DNA of 64,000 bases from Cephalopachus bancanus (Eukaryota; Chordata; Mammalia; Primates; Tarsiidae): contig JAPVLO010000056.1 of the NCBI GenBank assembly GCA_027257055.1, forward strand, positions 1,612,001 through 1,676,000. The letters are read 5' to 3'. Each line of letters begins with the position of its first letter. The first letter of the stretch is position 1. The notes under the pieces are model-generated. The model was not told the DNA's origin, did no database searches, and saw only the letters and a program-made list of their open reading frames with translations. Both the position numbers and the translations under genes were made by a program. Below, piece by piece: positions 52,965 to 63,045 of the stretch.

Positions 52965-53160
52965 CTGTGTAATGAGGCAGACCCCCGACTGGGTCCAAGT
53001 CCGGCTACTTATTTGCTGTGTGATCATGAGCAAATCTAATAACTTTCTGAGCCTTAACTTCCTTGTCTGTAAATTAAAGCTAATGATCCCTATCCCCTGG
53101 GGTGATTGTGAGGACCAAGTGGGGAAACTGGCATGTTAACTGACATTCTATAAATTTCTG
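52965..53160 (+). mobile_element. MIR SINE
   Basis: CTGGGTCCAAGTCCGGCTAC, TTTGCTGTGTGATCATGAGC, GATTGTGAGGACCAAGTGGG. Confidence 0.85.
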
Positions 53161-53164
53161 CTCT

Positions 53165-53345
53165 ATATCTGAGCAAAGAAGTACATGGATTTGGAACCAA
53201 TAGACTTAGGATAAAGATTCTGCTCCGACACTATCTAACCATGTGGCCTTGGAAAACTCATGCATATCATTTGTCCATATTCTATAAGATGGGATGACAG
53301 TACTTACCAAAATTAAACAGCATGATATATTTAACATTTAATTTA
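53165..53345 (+). mobile_element. MIR SINE, tandem neighbour
   Basis: ACATGGATTTGGAACCAATA, ACCATGTGGCCTTGGAAAAC. Independent copy in the same direction as the previous one. Confidence 0.75.
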
Positions 53346-53955
53346 GACTTCACCCTTTAGAAAATGATCTGAGTCGAAAATCAGAACACTAGAATTCATT
53401 TTGGTTTTACAAGCCAAACGAAGCCAGTGTGAGAAAGAAACCAGAGGTGAGGAGGAAAGATGTGAATTAATGCGATACATACTTTGTTATGATGCTACTT
53501 TACATGATGAGCTGCAAAGAGATGCTCATCCTACAAGAGTATGTTTATTCCTTCAGAAGACATGGCTTTCTAGAAGGTTTTCAAACAAACACTTCAACTC
53601 AGAGCACTCCACAAAAGGGAGAAAAGAGAAATGTATCTTTCTGCCCATCCTGGTCTCCTTTTTCCTGTTGGTCAAAGTTTATCCCTCGGGGCGCTAACTC
53701 CCCTCATCTCTGAACTGTGTCACTTGGCCCCTCCATTGATGATCAGGAAGCATTTCATCTCTCTCTCTCAGTGGGGAGGTGCTTCTGTGTGGTCCAGCCT
53801 GGCTTGTAAGTCATCTGAGCCGGGCAGGTCTGGACTTCATGACCCTAGGCAGCTCAGGGAGCTCTGCCAACCCAAATGCTCCAGCTCCTTCATGCTGTGT
53901 GCTCTGCCCCTATGCCAGGGAGTAGACAACATCGGTAGCACAGTCCAAGATTGAG
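53346..53955. other. Unassigned, GC-richer toward the right
   Basis: Three overlapping plus-strand frames of 74-107 codons (53401-53954) have no domain, and the translations disagree in character. Not supported as coding. No repeat recognised. Confidence 0.45.
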
Positions 53956-53959
53956 ATTC

Positions 53960-54078
53960 CAATTTTTAAAAGATCCTTTGAAAGCTTTCAGGTATCCTGT
54001 GCATTTCACAAACAAGGAATTGAAGTCTAGGAGAGGGAAATGGACTTCCCTAAATCACACAGTTGACATTAGAAAAAT
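53960..54078 (-). mobile_element. MIR SINE fragment
   Basis: CCTGTGCATTTCACAAACAA and AATGGACTTCCCTAAATCAC. Confidence 0.6.
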
Positions 54079-54085
54079 CTCTGTG

Positions 54086-54369
54086 GCCGGGCACAGTGGT
54101 TCACGCCTGTAAACCCAGCACTTTGGGAGGCGGAGGTGACAGGATTGCCTGAGCCCACAGACTAGAAACCAGCCTGGGTAACATGGTGAGACTTCGTCTC
54201 TACAATAAATAACTGGAACCTGTAGTTCCAGCTACTTGAAAGGCTGAAGTGGAAGGATCAACTAAACCCAGCAGGTCAAGGCCGCAGTGGCTGTGAGCAT
54301 GCCATTGCACTCCAGCCTGGGCAACGGAGTGAGACTCCGACAAAAAAAAAAACAAAAACAAAGAAAAGC
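54086..54369 (+). mobile_element. Alu SINE with short target duplication
   Basis: Full dimer with a deletion in the linker (AATAAATAACTGG...). CTCTGTG flanks it at 54079-54085 and 54370-54376. Confidence 0.92.
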
Positions 54370-54394
54370 CTCTGTGAATCTGTGCTCCCCAAAT

Positions 54395-54480
54395 TCTAGC
54401 ATGCTCCTCAAGGGACCTGTGATCTTGCTAAAACGGAGATTGTGATTCGGTAGGTATGGGATGAGACAGACATGATGTAG
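54395..54480. mobile_element. MER5-type hAT fragment
   Basis: GGAGATTGTGATTCGGTAGG resembles the MER5A centre. Confidence 0.5.
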
Positions 54481-55300
54481 TAAGGTTTTAAACTGCCATA
54501 GCCACCTTGGAAATCCACACTAGCAATCATGTAAATGAGACTTCCGCATACTTCCCTATTTCATCCAAAGTAATTTGGAATTGTTCTTGTCCCTGATTCT
54601 ATCATGCTACTGAATGTCTACTGACTTTATTTTCTTCTTGCATTCTTTGCCTTAACAGGATGTCTTAATGCTTCATTCCTTTGTTGGCCAAGATTTTAGC
54701 TACCACAGACAGTCCCATTATCACTTATGCTATGCTGTCTCAAGTTGTTTTGAGTAACTTCCCTCCTTATACAACTTGGGCCCAGAATTCCCCAGCCCCA
54801 ATACACTCTTGTGTTCAGGGCCTCTGATGAGCTCCTCCCTGCCAACTTCTCATATGTAAAAATGATAGCAATTTAAGCCCAAGTCTTCTATGCACTTTCC
54901 TCTAAATCACGTAGCTTCCAATCTAATTAATAAAGTCAAAGAAGATTGGTAGGGTACTAGAATGGTTTTGGAATGTGTGCTTTCTTCAAAAAATAAAGCT
55001 TATATTCAAACAGGAATACTCTGGTTTCCTAAAAATTACAACTGAAATAGATCTTCTTTCCAGTTTAGCCTACATATGAATCAGATTGTGCTTCAGAGTT
55101 GTTGGTTTACTGAATGAATGACTACAAGAAGACCTGAAAATATGTATGAAATCTTTACAATCTTCAACAGCAAAGCACAGAGAACAAAATGGGTTAGAAG
55201 TCATCAGTTCTGAAGGAGAAAGAGAAGGTAAGGTGTGCACTAGAGAACCTTGGATATTAGATTTCCCAACCTCTTTTTCTATGGCCTAGAGCAGATGGCT
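54481..55300. other. Unassigned sequence, about 820 bp
   Basis: No repeat or gene recognised. Confidence 0.55.
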
Positions 55301-55304
55301 TCAT

Positions 55305-55530
55305 ATAGGCACTATTTCTTTGAGATTAAAACTGGGGACTCTGCAGCCCAACTGGACTATTCCAAAATCCGTCTCTACTATTTACTTATTGTGTAATCTT
55401 GAGCAAGATATTAAAACTCTTGGTTCATTGACTTCACCAATAGTAACTTGGGAATAATAATAGTATCCATCTCATAGGATTGATGTGAAGATTAAATGGC
55501 TTAACTGCTTAAACATAGCCATTTAAAATT
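55305..55530 (+). mobile_element. MIR SINE
   Basis: GGACTCTGCAGCCCAACTGG, TGTGTAATCTTGAGCAAGAT, TTGATGTGAAGATTAAATGG. Confidence 0.8.
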
Positions 55531-56340
55531 TTCCCACTACTTAATAAGCACCTGACAAACATAGGCAAGCATTATACCAGCTGAAACTTCTTCCCTTTGA
55601 CTCCCACTCAAGAAATTATATTGTAAGTAAGTGAGAGTGAAAAGCGAATAAGAATATATTATAGGTATAGCAAATAGGTACTTATGCTACTTTTATCAGA
55701 AACCAAGATCTTCAGTGTAAGAGAAAAGAGATCCAAGTAAAAATTCAATAAAGTTAAGTTAAACTCTATATTTCTATATTTGGGTGAAACAATTACTTTG
55801 AACTCATGAATTTATTTTAAATGGATATTTCCTAGCTCCACTCACTAAAAGGACCTAGAAGCAATTACAACCCCATGGCAGTGAGCATACCTAGCACCCA
55901 CATTTTGGTTTATAAATGCTATTTCTCTCCAAAAGAAACAGGAACTTCACCAGAAAATAGATGATGATTAAGGTCTAGAGCAAGAAAGTTCCAGAGACTT
56001 CTTGTACCAGAAGATAGGCAAGTTATCAAAGACTACTAAAGGTATGATAAGTGGACTTGTGGCCAAAATAATGATGGCTGCTCTGTATTGAAACACTCTC
56101 CATATAAAACACATGCACTCATAATCATACTCAATAGGAAAAAAAATAAGTTCAATGTTTTGTGTTCATCATTAGTTTTAACTAAGCATGAACTCTGTGA
56201 AACTTGGTGATTGGGGGGGGGAAGTAGTTATCCTGCTTTTCCTGAATGAAACATGTTTGAGGGTAATCAGATATTCATAGTTTATGAGCATAATGGCTCT
56301 TTACAGAAGAATTCCAGCCAATAAATGTGAAAGGATAACA
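55531..56340. other. Unassigned AT-rich sequence
   Basis: A G9 run at about 56212-56220. No repeat or gene recognised. Confidence 0.5.
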
Positions 56341-56739
56341 GAATTGGAAAAATTTTCAACCCCTAATAAAATAATTGATTTAAGCAAAGATTATCCACAG
56401 CAGAAACCATTAGATGAGAGTTTAAAGGAAAATTTTAGAATGAAGAATAAAAATATATGATAGACTACCATTTAAGAATATATTCAGACTGTCACCATCT
56501 GAATCCTGTCACCATCTGACCAAATTAGCATCATTAAAAGTGGAATAACCAGGCTTCATATGCTTTATGATATGATGCAACAATGAAGCACACAGCACAG
56601 ACAGTGAAATATTCTTGAAAAAGAAACTTCAGACTTGAATAAAATCAACACTGTAGAACTAATTTCTAAAGTTTGCTATCAATAGAAAGGATAGTGAAAT
56701 CAGTTAAATGACAATACAAAGAGGCAAACAGACAACCTA
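56341..56739 (+). mobile_element. L1/HAL1-type relic, first part
   Basis: AT-rich, leads into the 3' UTR-like sequence after the Alu. Assigned by continuity; the internal order is only weakly recognisable. Confidence 0.3.
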
Positions 56740-57003
56740 AGAATGTGGGAGGCCAAGGTGAGAGGATTACCTGAGCCCATGGGTTTGAGACCAGCCTGGG
56801 CAACTTGGTGGGACCTCATCTCTACAATAAATCAAAAAGTTAGCCAGGAGTGGAGGTGCGTGCCTGTAGTTCCAGCTACTTGCAAGGCTGAGGTGGAAGG
56901 ATCACCTGAGCCCAGCAGGTCGAGGGTGCTGTGACCGTGAGTGTGCCACTGCACTCCAGCCTGGGCAACAGAGTTAGACTCCAACTCAAAAAAAAAAAAA
57001 AAA
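56740..57003 (+). mobile_element. Alu SINE, 5'-truncated
   Basis: Starts inside the left arm at TGTGGGAGGCCAAGGTGAGA, with linker CAATAAATCAAAAAGTTAGC and full right arm ending AGACTCCAACTC plus A tail. No clean target duplication seen. Confidence 0.9.
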
Positions 57004-57545
57004 GTGGAACTTTCTATGAGACTTCTCTTCAATAAGAAAATGGCATAAAGAAGGGAAGGGTCAGGGAAAGTGAACAAGGAGAACAGACTGTTCTAGATTA
57101 CAAGAAACTTAAGAAACACAACCATATGCAATATATGTGGATCTTATTTAGATCCTGATTTGAACAAACCAGCAGTAACATCATATTTCTGAGATAATTG
57201 GAGGAGTTGGAATATTCCACTAGGGCATTATATTGAATTTCTTTATATGTGATGATAATCCTATATTTGGCTAAGACATGTTCATATTTCTAAAAGATGT
57301 ATCCTGGCCTCTGCATGATTTAAAGGACATGAGATCTGGGATTAGAAAAGGCAAATAATTGGGCAGAATTAGGGGGTAGAAGGGTTGACAAAGCAAAGGA
57401 GATGAAGTCTTGATGGATCTGTTGGCATATGGAGTCTATTATACTACAATAGTATACTATCATTGTTACTATTATTGTTGTTATATTCACATGTCTTTTG
57501 TGTATGTTTGAAAGTTTTAATGTTAAAAATGTTTTAAAATAATAT
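57004..57545 (+). mobile_element. L1/HAL1-type 3' UTR relic
   Basis: TATGTGGATCTTATTTAGAT, CCTGATTTGAACAAACCAGC and, at the end, TTTGTGTATGTTTGAAAGTT. Same family as 30040-30575. Confidence 0.55.
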
Positions 57546-57775
57546 GGAAACTTTGAATCAGACTTAATACCTATCTTATTAAAATCATTTACAAACTTTG
57601 ATTTTGTTATATCAAGAGCAGCAAAGTTCCTATTCCATCAACCATCATCATGCCATGACATAATACTTATTAACCTAATGTATGTGCTCCACCCTTGTAG
57701 TTATCAGTTTGGATCAAATGAGTCTATTTGCTTGTCACCTACCAGGCTGTGGTTTGGAAGCAGGAACTGTGTCTT

Positions 57776-57938
57776 GCTTTTTTTAAAGATGTGGAGTACA
57801 TTTCAGGATTAGGACATAAGTGGTGAGTATACAGATGAAGTTTGGGCCTCCCATTGGCCCTCACTTCACCTGGTTTGGGAACAGGTACCCTTATTAGTGC
57901 TATGCACCCCCACTGCCTCCTGGCAGTGACCCCATACT
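57776..57938 (-). mobile_element. LINE-1 3' end insertion, 163 bp
   Basis: Antisense copy of the younger L1 3' UTR: AAAGATGTGGAGTACATTTC, GGGCCTCCCATTGGCCCTCA, TTTGGGAACAGGTACCC. Perfect 13 bp duplication GGAACTGTGTCTT at 57763-57775 and 57939-57951. Confidence 0.93.
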
Positions 57939-57950
57939 GGAACTGTGTCT

Positions 57951-57992
57951 TATTCAACCTTGAACATTATTCAACCTTGAACATTATTCAAC
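57951..57992. repeat. 17 bp tandem repeat
   Basis: TATTCAACCTTGAACAT twice plus a partial third TATTCAAC, beginning at the last base of the L1 target duplication. Confidence 0.95.
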
Positions 57993-58049
57993 ACCCAGCT
58001 CTGGTATATCATGCTCATAGCAGATGCACACGTTAGGTGAATAGGAATT

Positions 58050-58205
58050 GACCAGAGATTATCCCATATGCTGATACTTGGGCACTAATTCCAGAAATTC
58101 TGATGCAGAAAGTCTGTGTGGAGTTCAAGGAATCATCATTTTGAGTAAGTTTTCCAGTGATTCTGATGTGCAAGCGTTGGAGTCCACACCTTGAGAAACA
58201 CTTAT
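58050..58205. mobile_element. MER5-type hAT relic
   Basis: AGAAATTCTGATGCAGAAAG, GTGATTCTGATGTGCAAG, ACACCTTGAGAAACACTTA. Confidence 0.7.
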
Positions 58206-58854
58206 TTAGCTGGACTGTCTCAAACCATCATGTGGGATGGTTTTGTAGGGGAGCCAGGGAATGAGTAAAGTCAATAAACAAATGGACAGCATGTATGCAG
58301 TTACATTCATTCATTTCAGTGGCTCTGATTTCTGAGGTTCAATAATGAGAAGGGCTGATTAATAAGTGGCAAAGAGAGCCAAGCAGCTGAAAACGCAGCA
58401 TTCGATTTCAATTTTATTTTTATGTAAATGAAAACTGCTGCAGGAGTGCAAAGCAAAACTTCTTGATTACAGGCAGTGGCACTGTGGATAAATATAAATC
58501 CTAGCTTTCCAAGTGGCTTTGTGAGTAGGATGAGGAGCACACGGCACTAACCAGCGTGATTCCACAAGGCATGTGCTTGTAACCAGATGAACAAATGCGG
58601 GCTTTCTTGGAGTTCATTTTATAAAAATCTCTCATTCTGATCCATCAACCCCATAGGAATCTGTTTAAGTCTTTCAGATTATTGGTTGGGGCCATATTGT
58701 TTCCATACAGTTCCTCATCCTATACTAATATATACGGTAGTTTGTGGTGAGTATTTGCCTCGTGAGCCCAGAATTGCCCACCACCCAAACAAGTTCAAAT
58801 AGAGGACAGAGTCTTGGAGAAAAGGGCCAGATTCCTGTCAATTCTTTTCCTCAA
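58206..58854. other. Unassigned sequence
   Basis: No repeat or gene recognised. Confidence 0.5.
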
Positions 58855-59210
58855 TGTTGTCCTCATGTTCCTCTCTCACCTCCATGCTTGGCAAATGCTC
58901 TGCCTCTGCCTAAAATGCTCTTCCCCCATGCCTTTGCCTGACCAAGTCCCACCTGTCCATTAAGCCACAGCCCAAGAATCAGCTCTCCTGCACAGGTTTT
59001 TCTGATGCCAGGCTGATGTAGAATGCCCGCTTATCTCATAAGCAGCCTGAACTTCCCTTCATCAAAATATAATCGTCAGTTTAACTTTGTTTCCCTACCT
59101 ATGTAAACTGAGGACCACATTCCATTTATCACCTAAGTATCTTGCACAAAACCTTACATATTGTACATTTCCAGCAAAAGCAGTATACTGAATGAATGAG
59201 TGCTTAACTA
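58855..59210 (+). mobile_element. L2 LINE 3' end
   Basis: GCTCTGCCTCTGCCTAAAAT, TCAGCTCTCCTGCACAGG, TAAACTGAGGACCACATTCC, GTATACTGAATGAATGAG. Confidence 0.85.
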
Positions 59211-59744
59211 GTAGGTTTAAGTTACTCAAGTAATCTAATTGAAGTGAAGTTTGTTCCTAGTTGGGATATTAGAAATACTTTCAGGAATTTTTAGAATATT
59301 GGCACAAGGAGAAATGCCACAAGACAGAAGATGAATATGTGTTAGTTTTTCAAAAAGCAACTAAAGATGAATTTAAGAAACCATGGACAAATAAACTTCA
59401 ACTAATTACTAGCAAAATTTAGAAGCATTTTAAAAGTAAAAAAAAAAAAATCTTTGGCTATACATAGTTTTTCAGATCATACATGCTGCCAAGCTCTCAC
59501 TCCCATTCAAACATTTGACAGATGTTACATAATGTACATGTGAAAAAAAATAGGAAACAGTAGCAGGAAGAGAATGCCATTTAGACATATTTTTAGTTGA
59601 TTACATTTCTATATTAATGAATAGTATTAATGAGTAAACCAAAATGATTCTGGTGAGAGCATTGTCATCACTTCTTTGCTTTCCTCGCTAACAACTGTAC
59701 AAATTTCTTGGTAAAGACTTACAAGGTAAGCCTATCCAATATAT
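59211..59744. other. Unassigned sequence
   Basis: No repeat or gene recognised with confidence. Confidence 0.5.
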
Positions 59745-59830
59745 TTATTCATTCAACAAACATACTTTGTGCTTTCCCTTGAGAAGTTCACTGCATAGTA
59801 AATAGCTAGTTACAATACAATGAGATCGAT
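59745..59830 (-). mobile_element. L2 LINE terminus
   Basis: TTATTCATTCAACAAACATA, GAGAAGTTCACTGCATAGTA. Confidence 0.55.
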
Positions 59831-60185
59831 TTATAAACAGATTCTGAAGCAGAATCTCTGGAGGTAGACCTACAAATTACTGTCATGAATAAGAGCTTCA
59901 GGTAATTTTTATTATAGGATAAGATTTTGGAAACCATGGTAGATGCCAAAATCAAGATTTAGCTCTACCAAAAAAATAAATAAAATTAAGGGGAGAAATT
60001 AAAAGCAACATTTTAAAATATCATCAATGGTAAGATAAATGGGTTAAAACCTAAAAGAAGTATAATAATTAGTAATGTTTAATATTGCAAATATTGAGCT
60101 TTACCAATTAAAACAACAAGGTAAGTTACCTGTTTTCATAGGTCAGTTAAAAGGAAGATATTTCTACATGCTCTCCCACTTACTG
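59831..60185. other. Unassigned AT-rich sequence
   Basis: No repeat or gene recognised. Confidence 0.5.
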
Positions 60186-60189
60186 TGTT

Positions 60190-60480
60190 TATGATAGTAG
60201 CAGATAAAAGCAGAGTATGACAGTAGCAATAAGATTCTTTTTTGAGTCCCAGTGGCCTTGTCTATCCAATGGGCATAATAATAAGACCTACCATGTATAG
60301 GGTTATATAGGGGCTCCAGGAATGACTGTACAACAGGAAACTAGACAAGATTATTTGCTCATCAAATATTTATTCAAGTTTACCATATTGCTGTGATAGG
60401 CTCTGGATGCATGCAAAGCACTTTGCACCATGTTCAGTGCATATATACAAAATATGGTAGCCGTCGTTATTATTAAACCC
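60190..60480 (+). mobile_element. MIR SINE, possibly split by an L2 scrap
   Basis: TGGCCTTGTCTATCCAATGG, AATAATAAGACCTACCATG, then after CAAATATTTATTCAAG the MIR-like TGCAAAGCACTTTGCACC and TAGCCGTCGTTATTATT. Confidence 0.6.
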
Positions 60481-60855
60481 AGCTGTAACCCAGTTGTAAT
60501 CTTCCTCTAGTTATGCCTCTAGAGAAAGAAACTACCCCCTGCCTTTTAAGGTTCAACAGTGGAGAGTCTATGCATAAGCTACTGTAGTTAACACATAGTG
60601 AAGCTCTTCAGAGCTCTTTTCTTATCGAGTGTCATGGAGAGTTTCACCTAGAGGCAGACTCTCAGGATTGCGTCTGCTACTAGGCTTCTTAGGAGAATCA
60701 AGTATTTTCAACATCAAGTCACAATTTGTCCCTGAAATTATACTGAATTTCACTGAATTTCCTCATCTCTGAACTTCTAGGCACTGTTAGTCTGACATGT
60801 AACATGTAGGACTTATTACCATCTTGGAGTTGAAAGAACTTTTAAGATTTATCTT
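60481..60855. other. Unassigned sequence
   Basis: CTGAATTTCACTGAATTTC is a 10 bp direct repeat near 60742. Otherwise nothing recognised. Confidence 0.5.
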
Positions 60856-60859
60856 AAAA

Positions 60860-61010
60860 GGTAGTGATTAAGAGCATGGGCTTTTTCAAGTGAGACAGTC
60901 CTGTGTTGAAACCCCTAATTGCCTGACCTTGGGAAACTTACTGTGTTTCATCATAAATTAAATGCAGTATGAGGAAGACTTAATAAGAGTATGTACCTAG
61001 GAACTCACTA
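60860..61010 (+). mobile_element. MIR SINE
   Basis: GGTAGTGATTAAGAGCATGG head, GTTGAAACCCCTAATTGCC, ACCTTGGGAAACTTACTG. Confidence 0.85.
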
Positions 61011-61070
61011 AAGGGCAGTGGTAAAGAGAATGGTCAAAGATCACCTGCTGGTCACTTTTGTGTAAATGCC

Positions 61071-61371
61071 TTTTTTTTTTTTTTTTTTTTAGTTGAGTTG
61101 AAATCTCACTCTGTCACTCAGGCTGAAGTGCAGTGACATGCTCACGGCCACCGTAGTCTTGACTTGCTGGGTTCAGGCGATCCTTCCACCTCAGCCTTCC
61201 AAATAGCTGGAACTACAGGCACACGCTACCACACCCAGCCATTTTTTATTTATTGTGGAGGCGAGGTCTCGCCAAGTTGCCCGGGCTGGTCTCGAACCCT
61301 CAGGCTCAGGCAATCCACTCACCTCGGCCTCCCAAAGTGCTGGGATTACAGGCTGAGCCACCGAGCCCAGC
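61071..61371 (-). mobile_element. Alu SINE with target duplication
   Basis: Antisense full dimer. Oligo-T about 22. TAAATGCC at 61063-61070 and 61372-61379. Left arm has AACTTGGCGAGAC in sense, a subgroup different from the one at 49000. Confidence 0.93.
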
Positions 61372-61639
61372 TAAATGCCATTTTTATAAACTGTTGTGAT
61401 TTATGCATGTATTATAAATGCCTATTATAACCATCAAAGTAAAAACTGAATTTCTTATCTAGCCTGTAGACATTTCTTAAATTTGGATAAAGTACTGAAT
61501 TGTGTGACTGCAATGCAATAATCACTTGATGTTAAAAAATTTTCTCAAGATCTAGGATTGCTTCCAGATCACTTGACCAATTAATGATATCATTGACATT
61601 TGTTTATGATGTTCTATATTACATATTTGGGGACTGTGA

Positions 61640-61795
61640 GTGTTTCTATTTTTCTTCTTCTCTTTCTGATTTGCTATGTTACTTTGTAAATTTCTGGAGG
61701 GCAGATACAGTGTTTCATTCAACTTCACAACATTTAACATAGTGCTCATATAGAAGGCACACAATAAATATCTGTCAAATGAATCAATAAAACAT
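61640..61795 (+). mobile_element. L2 LINE 3' end
   Basis: TGGAGGGCAGATACAGTGTT, ACATAGTGCTCATATAGAAG, CACACAATAAATATCTGTC. Confidence 0.75.
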
Positions 61796-62004
61796 AATTA
61801 ACAGAATTATTTTTTAAAAGATAGCCTGCTGGTTGTTAGAAAATTCCCCATCCATTGAGCCTGAATTTCCTTCCTCTGACATTGTTATTTTCAGTGGTCT
61901 GAAATCTGACATCTGAAATCACATAGAGTCGGTTTAATTTCTCTCTTTCTCTATGAAAGCCCTTCACATAGTTGAGGATAGTAATTATGTCTCCTTAGGT
62001 TTAC

Positions 62005-62099
62005 CAACTATCCTGGTTTGCCCAGAACTCAACGGTTTCCTGGGACACAGGACTTTCATTGCCAAGACTGGGAAAGTTCCAGGCAAACCAGGATAGTTG
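62005..62099. mobile_element. Hairpin hAT-like MITE, about 95 bp
   Basis: CAACTATCCTGGTTTGCC at 62005-62022 is the exact reverse complement of 62082-62099, and pairing continues into CAGAACT/AGTTCC with mismatches. It fits a short non-autonomous DNA transposon with long terminal repeats (MER81/91-like by impression). Confidence 0.75.
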
Positions 62100-62625
62100 A
62101 TCATTTTACTCTCCTCTCTGTTCGTTTCCAGGCTGAAGAGACTGGCAGGTCTTCAAACTTTGTTTTGTGGCACATTGCATGGACCCTTCATCGTCCTTCT
62201 TTCCCTCCTCATAAACATTATTTTTTGCCAACATCCTTCCTTATATATGACACAGAAAAAATTATGCTGTGTTATGGATGCGTTGTTAGAAGCACTTAGA
62301 AATAATTTCTCTTATGAGATATGGCAGCAGTTCTCATTTTTCACCCTCCATCTCAAGTGCAACATTTTTGTAAAGCATTCTCCTAAGTTCATGGACACTA
62401 CGTAAGAAAGACCTCTTGTTTATTTAGTCCTTGTTTCTGCATCCTCTACTTTTGTTTCTCTCCCCCAATTAGGCATTATTCTAGTGAAGAAGATTAAATA
62501 AGGACTGAAGTCATTTTCAATCATGCCATTATCTTTTATGCATGTATTGTTCAATGTGAATAAGTGGTATTAAGATATAAACTTCAACTTTTTTTCAAAA
62601 CACATTGCCATTATGGTGTGTTCAC
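62100..62625. other. Unassigned sequence
   Basis: Two overlapping 93- and 102-codon frames (62018-62405) lack domains. No repeat recognised. Confidence 0.5.
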
Positions 62626-62629
62626 GGCA

Positions 62630-62815
62630 CTATGTGGACATTTAGCTCCTTGCTTCTAATAGCTGCAAGGTATTGCTGTGTGTGCATCTACCTCATTTTA
62701 TAAATCCATCCCTCCAGTGATGATAAACAGTGGCCTCTAACTCCTGGATACTTCATATAGCATTATAATAAACATCTTCATTCACATATCCTTTATTAAA
62801 TATTTTCCTCAATCA
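62630..62815 (-). mobile_element. Old LINE-1 3' UTR fragment
   Basis: AAGGTATTGCTGTGTGTGC, TTTTATAAATCCATCCCTCC and ATTATAATAAACATCTTCAT match an antisense L1M-type 3' UTR. Confidence 0.55.
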
Positions 62816-63045
62816 GTTAAGTTGTCAGAATCTCCTCCACCTGGTTTAGTCAAAAAGGCATCTAAAGAAGGTAATTCATTATTTTTAATTAATAGTATTT
62901 TTGAATGACAAATCAAAATTATCTACATCTGTGAGATACAATAAGATGTTTTGCTATATGTAGACAATGTGGGATGATTAAATTAAGCTAATTAATATTT
63001 TATGTTGAGACATTGGAAATGTACTCTCTTAATTATTTTGAAATA

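Noticed and set aside
53401..53954. Exon candidate from overlapping 98-, 74- and 107-codon frames
   Set aside because: Three different frames are open across a GC-richer stretch, no domain appears, and splice-site context is not convincing.
57951..57992. CRISPR-like spaced repeats
   Set aside because: Only two and a half directly adjacent 17 bp units with no spacers, in a primate genome.
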